Origin: CAZIVE01 sp964542435
GTDB lineage: Bacteria; Bacteroidota; Bacteroidia; Bacteroidales; Tannerellaceae
Assembly: GCA_964542435.1 (NCBI GenBank)
Contig: CAZIVE010000112.1
Span: 1-8,628 of the forward strand
Direction of reading: 5' to 3'
Length of the DNA: 8,628 bases
Positions 1 through 6,162 of this stretch are shown one piece after another. The position numbers and the translations under genes are program-made. Within the stretch, counting starts at the first letter, position 1; the number at the start of each line of letters is the position of its first letter. The notes under the pieces were generated by a model. It saw only the letters and a list, made by a program, of their open reading frames with translations. It searched no databases and had not been told where the DNA came from.

Positions 1-112
1 ATTATCCGCAGGGTTGTAGTTGGTAATAATTCACCTCGATTATTATCCGCAGGGTCGTAGTTGGTAATAATCCACCTCGATTATTATCCGTAGGGTCGTA
101 GTTGGTAATAAT
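1..112. repeat. 41-bp tandem repeat array, truncated by window edge
   Basis: Three near-identical units begin at 1, 42 and 83, giving an exact period of 41. A conserved core of about 30 nt (starting ATTATCCG and ending GGTAATAAT) is followed by an 11-nt linker (CCACCTCGATT type) that is also conserved. The units differ by only a few transitions, for example at positions 15, 31 and 91. Each complete unit can fold: ATTATTATCC at 39-48 pairs with GGTAATAAT at 63-71 (nine pairs, one bulged T), and the same happens at 80-89 with 104-112. The array continues past the left edge, so its copy number is unknown. The linker is not variable, so this is not CRISPR. The function is unknown. Confidence 0.9.
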
Positions 113-154
113 TGGCACCGAAGGACAAGAATAGGAATCCGATTTCCTTGTGTC

Positions 155-191
155 AAAAGGAAAGGGCCGCATCGTTTTGGATGCAGCCCTT
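155..191 (-). terminator. Rho-independent terminator of nnr
   Basis: AAGGGC (162-167) and GCATC (169-173) pair with GATGC (180-184) and GCCCTT (186-191) around a 6-nt loop, with one C/A mismatch inside the stem. Read on the minus strand, the hairpin lies about 25 nt after the nnr stop and is followed by TCCTTTTG. On the plus strand it is followed by CTTTCTCTTT, so weak bidirectional action is possible. Confidence 0.75.
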
Positions 192-215
192 CTTTCTCTT
201 TGTGTATATCAATTC

Positions 216-1727
216 TTATTTGATCTCTTTGAAGGCGATGCCGAGCATCTCGGTGATATCGCTGGCAATCATGCTTTCCTGCGTGCGGGTCTTGGCAGCT
301 TTGTCGCCGGCCAATGCGTGCAGATAGACACCTGCGACGGCAGCCGTTTCGGGTTCGTAACCTTGAGCAAGCAGGCCGAGGATGATGCCCGTGAGAACAT
401 CGCCGCTTCCGGCTGTCGCCATTCCGGGATTACCGCAGCTGTTGAAATAGACATTGCCTTCCGGCGAGCAGGTCGCTGTGTAAGCACCTTTCAGCACAAT
501 GCAGATCTTGTAAGTGTTAGCCATCTCCTGTGCTTTCAGCAGGCGGTCGTAGGAATTTTCGCTGACACCTGCTATGCGGTCGAACTCTTTCGGGTGCGGC
601 GTCAGGATGCTGCGTTTCGGAATCTTGGCAAACAGATCTTTGTTGGACGCAATCAGGTTGATGGCGTCAGCGTCGATCACCATCGGCTTGTTGTATTCGC
701 TCATCAGTCGGTCAAGTGCCGAAGCTGTCTCTGGATGCTGGCCGATGCCCGGTCCGATGCCGACTGCATTATACGGACTGAGGTTCGGGATGGAAGAGAA
801 GAAGTCCGAATGCGGATCGAAACTCAACATGGCTTCGGGAAAAGCACTCTGGAAAATCTGTTCGGCGCGTTCGGGAACGTGCACGGTGAGCAGACCTGCG
901 CCGCTTCTCAGACAGGAACGTGCTGCGAGCAGCGCTGCTCCGAATTTGCCGCGGCTTCCTGCCACGAGCAATGCATGTCCGAAAGTCCCCTTGTGTGCAA
1001 AACGGTCGCGCGGACGAATGGCCAGAGAGATGTCGTTCTCCGTGATCAGTGAATATTTGGTCTCCGTCTTCTTGACAATATCCGGATGCATATTGATGTC
1101 GAGTCTCGTCCATTGTCCCACGTAAGGCGCATTCTCAGGAAGAAGGAAGGCGAGTTTCGGGAAGTTGAACGTGTAGGTAAAGTCGGCTTTGATGACCGAT
1201 TTCATCGTGTTCGTGCGGTTGTCCTCGCCGAAGAGTCCCGAAGGAATGTCGATGGAAACGATCTTAGCCTTGCATTTGTTGATGAAGTCCACCAATGCAG
1301 CATAACCTCTTTCCAACGGCCGGTTGAGTCCGCTTCCGAAGAGTCCGTCGATGATGATATCTTTATCTTCTATTTTCGGCGTATAGAAATCCTTGATGAT
1401 CTCGTTGAACGTAACGTTGGGCACCGCTTCGAGGCGCTGTTTGTTAAACTGGTTGTCAGTGGAAAGATGTTCGTTGGGGTTGAACAGGAACGTTTCCACT
1501 CTGTATGATTCCTCGATCAGCAGTCGTGCAATGGCCAGCGCGTCGGCTCCGTTATTGCCTTCGCCTGCAAAGACAAAGATGCGCGTTTGTTTAGAAAAAT
1601 GGCGGCAGAATTCGTGCGTAAAAGCGATGGCGGCACGTTCAACCAGTTCAATCGAACTGACAGGTTCGTGATCAATGGTGTATTGATCCATCTCCTTAAC
1701 CTTGTTTGTTGGAAATATTTTAATCAT
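216..1727 (-). CDS. nnr: Bifunctional NAD(P)H-hydrate epimerase / ADP-dependent NAD(P)H-hydrate dehydratase
   Basis: Repairs damaged hydrated NADH/NADPH. The N-terminal epimerase interconverts R- and S-NAD(P)HX, and the C-terminal ribokinase-like domain dehydrates S-NAD(P)HX using ADP. The protein has 503 residues, normal for the fused bacterial form. The epimerase half (about 1-220) shows GEGNNGADA at 55-63, DGLFGSG at 127-133 and DIPSGL at 160-165. The dehydratase half (about 235-500) shows HKGTFGHALLVAGSRG near 245-260, GIGPGIG at 323-329, DADAIN at 352-357, TPHPKEF at 376-382 and NPGMATAGSGD at 433-443, with the probable catalytic Asp443. The start MIKIFPTNKVKEMDQ resembles family N-termini. 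It is transcribed divergently from hpt and has its own terminator. No key motif appears missing. Confidence 0.96.
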   Translation of the reverse strand: MIKIFPTNKVKEMDQYTIDHEPVSSIELVERAAIAFTHEFCRHFSKQTRIFVFAGEGNNGADALAIARLLIEESYRVETFLFNPNEHLSTDNQFNKQRLEAVPNVTFNEIIKDFYTPKIEDKDIIIDGLFGSGLNRPLERGYAALVDFINKCKAKIVSIDIPSGLFGEDNRTNTMKSVIKADFTYTFNFPKLAFLLPENAPYVGQWTRLDINMHPDIVKKTETKYSLITENDISLAIRPRDRFAHKGTFGHALLVAGSRGKFGAALLAARSCLRSGAGLLTVHVPERAEQIFQSAFPEAMLSFDPHSDFFSSIPNLSPYNAVGIGPGIGQHPETASALDRLMSEYNKPMVIDADAINLIASNKDLFAKIPKRSILTPHPKEFDRIAGVSENSYDRLLKAQEMANTYKICIVLKGAYTATCSPEGNVYFNSCGNPGMATAGSGDVLTGIILGLLAQGYEPETAAVAGVYLHALAGDKAAKTRTQESMIASDITEMLGIAFKEIK

Positions 1728-1761
1728 GACGGTACGTGTTTCATTTGATAGTAAAGCACCA

Positions 1762-1769
1762 CAAACTTA
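1762..1769 (-). promoter_or_regulatory. Candidate -7 element for nnr
   Basis: The minus strand reads TAAGTTTG, an exact match to the Bacteroidetes TAnnTTTG element, about 35 nt upstream of the nnr ATG. I see no good TTG box about 20 nt further upstream on that strand, so only half of the promoter is supported. Confidence 0.45.
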
Positions 1770-1782
1770 GAGAAAATTTCTC
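1770..1782. promoter_or_regulatory. Perfect inverted repeat in the divergent promoter region
   Basis: GAGAAA-A-TTTCTC is a perfect 6-bp dyad with a single central base. It abuts the nnr -7 element and lies just upstream of the hpt TTG box (1788-1790). Its position would suit an operator shared by the two divergent genes. However, A/T-rich dyads of this size occur by chance, and no regulator is encoded beside it. Confidence 0.3.
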
Positions 1783-1787
1783 ATATA

Positions 1788-1818
1788 TTGCTGTTTAGAA
1801 TGAAAAGTTGTACTTTTG
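1788..1818 (+). promoter_or_regulatory. Bacteroidetes-type promoter for hpt-adk
   Basis: A TTG at 1788-1790 is separated by exactly 20 nt from TACTTTTG at 1811-1818, matching the -33/-7 consensus TTTG...TAnnTTTG of the Bacteroidetes primary sigma factor. Transcription would start near 1823-1827, leaving a leader of about 15-20 nt before the hpt ATG at 1843. This rules out the in-frame TTG at 1816 as a start codon, because it is part of the -7 element. Confidence 0.8.
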
Positions 1819-1842
1819 TCAACTCAATTTTTAATAGAAGCC

Positions 1843-2379
1843 ATGGACAGAATTCGTATTAAAGACAAAGAGTTTCAATTGTTTATTCCGGAAAAGCAGA
1901 TTTCGGAAGCAGTAGCTGCGGTAGCAGAGAAGATCAAAGCTGATGTGGAAGGAAAAAATGCGCTCTTTGTCGGAGTCCTCAACGGCGCCTTTATGTTTGT
2001 CGGGGAGCTGATGAGCGATTTGAATATGTCCTGTGAACTGACGTTCGCCCGCTATTCTTCCTATGCAGGCACATCTACGACGGGCAAAGTCCGTGAGATC
2101 ATGCCGGTGCAGAGCGATGTCCGCGGACGTATCGTCATCCTGCTCGAAGACATCATCGACACTGGTTACACCATGAAATATGTGAAAGAAAAACTTCTCG
2201 CAGAGGGTGCAGCTGATGTTCGTTTGGCAACGATGCTCTTTAAACCGGAATCTATTAAATGTGACATTCGTCCTGATTATATCGGAATTCAGATCCCGCC
2301 GACGTTCATCGTTGGTCACGGATTGGATTACGACGGAGACGGAAGAGCTTTCAAAGACATATACAAACTCGTGGATTAG
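1843..2379 (+). CDS. hpt: Hypoxanthine (guanine) phosphoribosyltransferase
   Basis: Cytosolic purine salvage enzyme that transfers the phosphoribosyl group of PRPP to hypoxanthine or guanine, giving IMP or GMP. The 178-residue protein is of usual length for bacterial Hpt. It shows the flexible-loop/substrate region VGVLNGAFMF (43-52), the PRPP-binding loop ILLEDIIDTGYT (99-110, with the Glu-Asp pair and Asp106), a Lys in LFKPE (132-136) expected to contact the base, and GHGLDYDGDGR (158-168) near the C-terminus. The reading frame extends upstream to a TTG at 1816. That codon lies in the promoter, so ATG 1843 (MDRIRIKD) is preferred. The first gene of a pair with adk, 27 nt apart, with no terminator between them. 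Confidence 0.95.
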   Translation: MDRIRIKDKEFQLFIPEKQISEAVAAVAEKIKADVEGKNALFVGVLNGAFMFVGELMSDLNMSCELTFARYSSYAGTSTTGKVREIMPVQSDVRGRIVILLEDIIDTGYTMKYVKEKLLAEGAADVRLATMLFKPESIKCDIRPDYIGIQIPPTFIVGHGLDYDGDGRAFKDIYKLVD

Positions 2380-2406
2380 ACATTAACATCATAATATTAA
2401 AAGAAA

Positions 2407-2982
2407 ATGCTTAACATCGTCATTTTTGGCGCTCCAGGATCCGGAAAAGGGACACAGAGCGAACTCATTATTAAAGAATATGGTCTGGAACACATCTCTA
2501 CAGGCGACGTGCTTCGTGCCGAGATGAAAGGCGACACTGAACTGGGCCGCATTGCCAAGGATTACATCGAAAAGGGTCAGCTCGTTCCTGACGAACTGAT
2601 CGTGAACATGCTGGCTAAGGTGCTTGACAGCAAAAAGAATCCTAACGGCGTTATTTTCGACGGTTTTCCTCGTACGATTCCGCAGGCAAAAGCTCTGAAG
2701 AAAATGCTCAACGAACGCGGTACGGATGTTTCCATCATGCTCAATCTCCATGTTGATGAGGACGAACTGATCCGCCGTCTGCTGGAACGCGGTAAGATCT
2801 CCGGCCGTTCAGACGATAATCTTGAGACTATCAAGTCTCGTCTCGTCGTTTATCATACACAGACTGCTCCTTTGGCTGATTTCTATACCGAAGAGGGCAA
2901 GAATGTATCCATTAAAGGTATGGGAACGATTGAAGAGATCTTCGATCGCATCAAGAAAGCTATCGCTGCTATCAAGAAATAA
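2407..2982 (+). CDS. adk: Adenylate kinase
   Basis: Catalyses AMP + ATP = 2 ADP in the cytosol. At 191 residues this is the short-LID form without a zinc-binding lid. Visible motifs are the P-loop GAPGSGKGT (8-16), the AMP-binding STGDVLR (31-37), DGFPRT (85-90), a short lid region ERGKISGRSDDN (127-138) and SRLVVYHTQTAPL (144-156). The start is preceded by an A-rich leader rather than a Shine-Dalgarno sequence. It follows hpt by 27 nt and is probably co-transcribed from the hpt promoter, so base salvage and adenylate balancing would be expressed together. A hairpin and T-run follow the stop. Confidence 0.97.
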   Translation: MLNIVIFGAPGSGKGTQSELIIKEYGLEHISTGDVLRAEMKGDTELGRIAKDYIEKGQLVPDELIVNMLAKVLDSKKNPNGVIFDGFPRTIPQAKALKKMLNERGTDVSIMLNLHVDEDELIRRLLERGKISGRSDDNLETIKSRLVVYHTQTAPLADFYTEEGKNVSIKGMGTIEEIFDRIKKAIAAIKK

Positions 2983-2990
2983 GGTATCAT

Positions 2991-3038
2991 TGAAGGCTCC
3001 TCAGTTGTTAAGGCTGCGGAGCCTTCATCATGTTTTTT
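2991..3038 (+). terminator. Terminator-like hairpin between adk and obg, possibly leaky
   Basis: TGAAGGCTCC (2991-3000) pairs perfectly with GGAGCCTTCA (3018-3027) across a 17-nt loop. A TTTTTT run at 3033-3038 follows, but only after a 5-nt gap from the stem, which is not optimal for intrinsic termination. The loop holds a second AAGGCT (3010-3015) that can instead pair with AGCCTT (3020-3025) across a 4-nt loop, so two hairpins compete for the same 3' arm. obg begins 27 nt after the T-run and no consensus promoter lies in between, so some read-through is likely (inference). Confidence 0.65.
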
Positions 3039-3065
3039 CGTCATATAAAATTTAGGTATAAATAA

Positions 3066-4196
3066 ATGGAAGAATCGAACTTCATTGATTATGTAAAAAT
3101 ATATTGCCGCTCTGGTCGTGGTGGACGAGGCTCGGCTCATCTGCGTCGTGAGAAATTCGTCCCGAAAGGCGGACCTGACGGTGGTAATGGCGGACGCGGA
3201 GGAAATGTCTATCTTCGTGGCAACCGTAATTTCTGGACTTTGCTACATCTGAAGTTCGAACGGGTCATCTTGGCCACGAGCGGTGGCAACGGTGGCGGAA
3301 AAGGCAGCTTCGGCAAAGATGGTGAAGACCGCTGGATCGAAGTTCCTTGCGGAACAGTCGCCTATGACGCAAATACGGGAGAATATATCTGCGACGTCAC
3401 GAAGGATGGACAGGAGGTGCTTCTTCTGAAAGGCGGACGTGGCGGATTGGGCAATAAGAACTTCAAGACTTCAACCAATCAGACGCCTCGATATGCTCAG
3501 CCGGGCGAACCGGCTCAGGAGCGCATGGTCATTCTCCAGTTGAAACTGCTGGCCGATGTCGGTCTTGTCGGTTTCCCGAATGCCGGTAAATCCACTCTGC
3601 TCTCTGTCATCACCTCTGCCAAACCGAAGATAGCCAACTATCCCTTTACGACACTCGAACCCAACCTTGGCATTGTGAAATATCGTGACAACCGTTCGTT
3701 TGTCATGGCTGATATTCCCGGGATCATCGAAGGCGCCAGCGAAGGCAAAGGACTCGGCCTGCGATTCCTGCGCCATATCGAACGTAATTCGTTGCTTTTG
3801 TTCATGATTCCTGCCGATGCCGATGATATCCGTAAGGAATATGAGATTTTGCTCGGAGAACTGACCAAGTATAATCCCGAATTGATGGAGAAACGCCGTG
3901 TACTGGCTATCACTAAGAGTGATATGCTCGATGCCGAACTGATGGAGGATATGGAAAAGGATCTTCCCGAAGATCTTCCGCATGTCTTCATTTCGTCTGT
4001 CGCACAGACTGGACTGGTTACGTTGAAGGATATTCTTTGGGAGGAATTGAACAAGGAGGATTTCCACGATGTGGAGAGCATCGTCCATCAGAATTTGGAT
4101 CTGGGAATCGTGACACTTGAGGACGACGATGACATCGTGGTTCCCGATGAAGAGATCGTTGAGGAGGAACCGGAAGAGAATGAAGAAGATCGTTGA
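3066..4196 (+). CDS. obg: GTPase Obg (ribosome assembly, 50S-associated)
   Basis: Essential-type P-loop GTPase of the OBG family acting in large ribosomal subunit maturation and stress/growth control. In its 376 residues, the glycine-rich Obg fold occupies about 4-160 (GRGGRGS at 18-24, GGPDGGNGGRGGN at 35-47, GGRGGLGN at 123-130). The G domain begins about 163: G1 GFPNAGKST (169-177), switch I YPFTTLEPNLG (192-202), G3 DIPG (216-219), G4 TKSD (283-286, with Thr in place of the usual Asn) and G5 SSVAQTG (310-316). The C-terminus (352-376) is a strongly acidic Asp/Glu tail and there is no OCT/TGS-like domain, so the architecture is Obg fold, G domain and acidic tail. Its last 17 nt overlap the start of pgeF. 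Confidence 0.96.
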   Translation: MEESNFIDYVKIYCRSGRGGRGSAHLRREKFVPKGGPDGGNGGRGGNVYLRGNRNFWTLLHLKFERVILATSGGNGGGKGSFGKDGEDRWIEVPCGTVAYDANTGEYICDVTKDGQEVLLLKGGRGGLGNKNFKTSTNQTPRYAQPGEPAQERMVILQLKLLADVGLVGFPNAGKSTLLSVITSAKPKIANYPFTTLEPNLGIVKYRDNRSFVMADIPGIIEGASEGKGLGLRFLRHIERNSLLLFMIPADADDIRKEYEILLGELTKYNPELMEKRRVLAITKSDMLDAELMEDMEKDLPEDLPHVFISSVAQTGLVTLKDILWEELNKEDFHDVESIVHQNLDLGIVTLEDDDDIVVPDEEIVEEEPEENEEDR

Positions 4197-4998
4197 TCAA
4201 AACGGACTGGTTACTTATCGGTTTGACCTACTCGACGCATTCAGCAACCTAACACATTTCATGACAACGCGTCACGGCGGTGTGAGCAATGGCGCATTCT
4301 CTGCGATGAATCCAAGCCTGACTTCTGGTGATGATCTGCAAAATGTGGCTCGCAACCGAGAGATTCTCTATCGCTCCATTCCCATTCCGTCTCGTCGTAT
4401 TTTGGCACCACATCAGATTCATAAGACCAACATCCGTGTGGTTGATGAAGCCTTTCTCCAAATGGATGAAACTTCACAGCGCAATGCTTTGGAAGGCATC
4501 GATGCCATGGTGACGCAACTTTCTGATGTCTGCATTGCCATCTCGACTGCCGATTGCGTTCCGCTTCTGATGTATGCCCCCGATCAAAATGTAGTGGCAG
4601 CCGTTCATGCCGGTTGGAGAGGAACTGTTCAAAAGATCGCTCAGCGTACCGTCGAATTTCTGTCAGAGCAATATCATTGCTCGCCAAGTCTGATGAATGT
4701 CGGCATCGGTCCATCTATTGGCCCGGAAGATTTCGAAGTAGGCGAGGAGGTCGTTGATGCGTTCCGGGATTCCGAAGCAGAGATGACTCAAATTTTACAC
4801 AGAACTAATAAAGCACATATCAATCTTTGGGAGGCGAACCGTTTGCAGTTGCTTTCAGCCGGTGTCCCATCTGAACAGATAGAAGTGGCTGGCATCTCCA
4901 CCTATTCGGATTGCGATGAATTCTTTTCTGCTCGTCGTTTAGGTATCAAATGCGGACGCAATATGTCAGCCATCATGTTGAAAGGAAAAAAATCATGA
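4180..4998 (+). CDS. pgeF: PgeF/YfiH family multicopper-oxidase-like purine nucleoside enzyme / peptidoglycan editing factor
   Basis: Member of the DUF152/YfiH/LACC1 family. Relatives act on purine nucleosides (adenosine deaminase and phosphorylase activities), and E. coli YfiH removes UDP-MurNAc-L-Ser errors before peptidoglycan synthesis. From ATG 4180 it has 272 residues. The family's His-Cys-His site is visible: His81 in HQIH, Cys126 in TADCVPLL and His143 in VHAGWRGT. TRHGG (30-34), GIGPSIG (175-181) and DEFFSARR (246-253) are also typical. The frame is open to 4117, but ATG 4180 is preferred because MKKIVDQNG matches a normal N-terminus and a GAGGAGG lies at 4161-4167, inside obg. It overlaps obg by 17 nt and the next gene by 4 nt, suggesting translational coupling. 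I cannot tell from sequence which substrate dominates. Confidence 0.9.
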   Translation: MKKIVDQNGLVTYRFDLLDAFSNLTHFMTTRHGGVSNGAFSAMNPSLTSGDDLQNVARNREILYRSIPIPSRRILAPHQIHKTNIRVVDEAFLQMDETSQRNALEGIDAMVTQLSDVCIAISTADCVPLLMYAPDQNVVAAVHAGWRGTVQKIAQRTVEFLSEQYHCSPSLMNVGIGPSIGPEDFEVGEEVVDAFRDSEAEMTQILHRTNKAHINLWEANRLQLLSAGVPSEQIEVAGISTYSDCDEFFSARRLGIKCGRNMSAIMLKGKKS

Positions 4999-5663
4999 TT
5001 GAAGTCAGCATATCCGAAGAGATAGCTAATGCTTGTCCTGATCTTCATTTGGCAGTCATTCAGTGCGAGGTCAACAACAGCGAATCCAGTGAGAAGCTGT
5101 GGAATGAGATCCATTCATTGAGTGATGAGATTCGCAACTGCTGCCCGATCGAAGAGGTCAACAAGTTCAAACCTATCTATGCTACACGTCAAGCTTACAA
5201 GCGTCTCGGAAAAGATCCCAATCGTTATCGTCCTTCGTCCGAAGCCTTGCGGCGGAGAATTGTACGCGGACTTCCCCTTTACCAAATAGATACGTTGGTT
5301 GACATCACGAATCTGGTTTCCATTAAGACCGGTTATTCCATTGGTGGATTCGACGCGGACAAGATTTCCGGAGCTTTGATCTTAGGTGTCGGCCGTGAAG
5401 GTGAAGAATATCACGGTATCGGCCGTGGAATTCTCAATATTGAAGGTCTGCCTGTATATCGGGATGATAAAGGGGGCGTAGGAACACCGACCAGCGATGA
5501 AGAGCGAACCAAAATAGAGATGACAACGACGCATTTGCTAATGATCATAAATGGTTATTCCGGCAGTGAAGGATTGGCTGAAGCTGCATCCTATTCTGAA
5601 TCCATCCTTCGGGAATATGCGGGAGCTAAAAATATCGACATACGCTTTATCTCTGCCTCATAG
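4995..5663 (+). CDS. Free-standing B3/B4 tRNA-binding domain protein (PheT editing-domain-like)
   Basis: The 222-residue protein resembles the B3/B4 domain of the phenylalanyl-tRNA synthetase beta subunit, which in PheT hydrolyses Tyr-tRNA(Phe). Diagnostic stretches are RYRPSSEALRRRIVRG (78-92), LVDITNLVSIKTGYSIGGFD (101-120) and TPTSDEERTKI (164-174). No catalytic synthetase domain is attached. A trans-editing or aminoacyl-tRNA/amino-acid binding role is plausible but unproven for stand-alone members. ATG 4995 overlaps the pgeF stop as ATGA, so translation is probably coupled. The reading frame extends to 4950, but those residues would lie inside pgeF. Last gene of the obg-pgeF trio. Confidence 0.85.
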   Translation: MIEVSISEEIANACPDLHLAVIQCEVNNSESSEKLWNEIHSLSDEIRNCCPIEEVNKFKPIYATRQAYKRLGKDPNRYRPSSEALRRRIVRGLPLYQIDTLVDITNLVSIKTGYSIGGFDADKISGALILGVGREGEEYHGIGRGILNIEGLPVYRDDKGGVGTPTSDEERTKIEMTTTHLLMIINGYSGSEGLAEAASYSESILREYAGAKNIDIRFISAS

Positions 5664-5696
5664 GAAGGTAAATGGACCTTTAGGAAAGGTTAAATG
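5663..5696. repeat. Short direct repeat and hairpin after the B3/B4 gene
   Basis: GGAAGGTAAATG (5663-5674) recurs as GGAAAGGTTAAATG (5683-5696), about 20 nt apart. Between them ACCTTT (5676-5681) pairs perfectly with AAAGGT (5685-5690) over a 3-nt loop, and ACCTT can alternatively pair with AAGGT at 5665-5669. A TTTTT run occurs only at 5705-5709, so it may be a weak terminator for the obg operon, but this is uncertain. Confidence 0.45.
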
Positions 5697-5749
5697 CAAG
5701 GGATTTTTGGAGTATTAGTTAATATTATGCTAAAAAACATATAAAAACT

Positions 5750-5779
5750 TTTGTATAAATCGATAAATGTCTAATTTTG
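5750..5779 (+). promoter_or_regulatory. Bacteroidetes-type promoter for the winged-helix gene
   Basis: TTTG at 5750-5753 is followed after 18 nt by TAATTTTG at 5772-5779, a full match to TAnnTTTG with a spacer slightly shorter than usual. Transcription would start near 5785-5788, about 25 nt before the ATG at 5813. The surrounding DNA is markedly A/T-rich. Confidence 0.7.
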
Positions 5780-5812
5780 CAGCACTAACGTTTACAACAA
5801 AAAGGTAAAAAA

Positions 5813-6019
5813 ATGACAACTGAAAAGTTTGGTGAAAATGCCGGCTTGGTTTGGAACGCCTTGAATGAAGGTGGAGAACTGAGTGTCAAAGCCCTTAAGA
5901 AGGCTACAGGCATTAAGGCAGAAAAAGAATTGTATGCAGCGTTTGGCTGGCTCGCAAGAGAAGACAAGCTTTCTATTAATGAGAAAGACGCTGAGGTTTA
6001 CGTATCTTTGAAGAAATAA
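5813..6019 (+). CDS. Small winged helix-turn-helix protein (DUF2582-type)
   Basis: A 68-residue, single-domain protein. Helices around 10-20 (GLVWNALNEGG), 24-33 (SVKALKKATG) and 36-50 (AEKELYAAFGWLARE) are followed by a short beta hairpin (DKLSIN...AEVYVSLKK), the expected order of a winged helix. I recognise it as resembling the winged helix-turn-helix family DUF2582, common in Bacteroidetes. The biological role and DNA targets are not known to me. It is monocistronic, with its own consensus promoter upstream and a hairpin terminator downstream, so it is probably independently and possibly strongly expressed. The start follows an A-rich leader without a clear Shine-Dalgarno sequence. Confidence 0.85.
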   Translation: MTTEKFGENAGLVWNALNEGGELSVKALKKATGIKAEKELYAAFGWLAREDKLSINEKDAEVYVSLKK

Positions 6020-6040
6020 GCTTTTAGCTTAATAATTTAG

Positions 6041-6082
6041 AAAGGCTGTTCGATGAAGGTTGAACGGCCTTTTGTATTTTTT
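6041..6082 (+). terminator. Rho-independent terminator of the winged-helix gene
   Basis: AAAGGCTGTTC (6041-6051) pairs with GAACGGCCTTT (6062-6072), 11 pairs including one T-G wobble, over a 10-nt loop. It is followed by TTGTATTTTTT. It separates the winged-helix unit from the next promoter at 6114. Confidence 0.85.
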
Positions 6083-6113
6083 CACTCCAAATCCAAAAAA
6101 AGTTGAACGAATG

Positions 6114-6144
6114 TTGTTTATCTAAAATCTAACCTTTACTTTTG
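6114..6144 (+). promoter_or_regulatory. Bacteroidetes-type promoter for the coiled-coil gene and zapA
   Basis: TTG at 6114-6116, exactly 20 nt, then TACTTTTG at 6137-6144. Spacing and -7 octamer are identical to the hpt promoter. The inferred transcription start near 6150 leaves only about 10-14 nt before the ATG at 6163, a very short leader. Confidence 0.8.
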
Positions 6145-6162
6145 TGAAGAATTTGGCGTGAT

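Noticed and set aside
1..112. Possible CRISPR array at the left edge
   Set aside because: The 11-nt segments between the 30-nt cores are themselves conserved and far too short for spacers. It is a simple tandem repeat.
126..152. Second small hairpin (AGGAA/TTCCT) beyond the nnr terminator
   Set aside because: Only five continuous pairs with a large bulge outside them. It is too weak to annotate as a functional element.
150..1052. 300-codon plus-strand open frame opposite nnr
   Set aside because: It is antisense to the clearly conserved nnr, starts inside the terminator region, has a Cys/Arg/His-rich composition, and matches no family I know. It is a shadow frame.
1816..1842. Upstream TTG start for hpt adding nine residues
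   Set aside because: The TTG is the last part of the TACTTTTG -7 element, so it would not be in the mRNA. The ATG at 1843 gives the normal N-terminus.
3041..3060. Promoter for obg at TAAAATTTAG
   Set aside because: It has one base too many between TA and TTT, lacks the final G, has no TTG box at the right spacing, and would leave almost no leader.
4117..4179. Longer pgeF start inside obg
   Set aside because: The added residues are out-of-frame translation of the Obg acidic tail, rich in Arg/Lys and unlike the family N-terminus.
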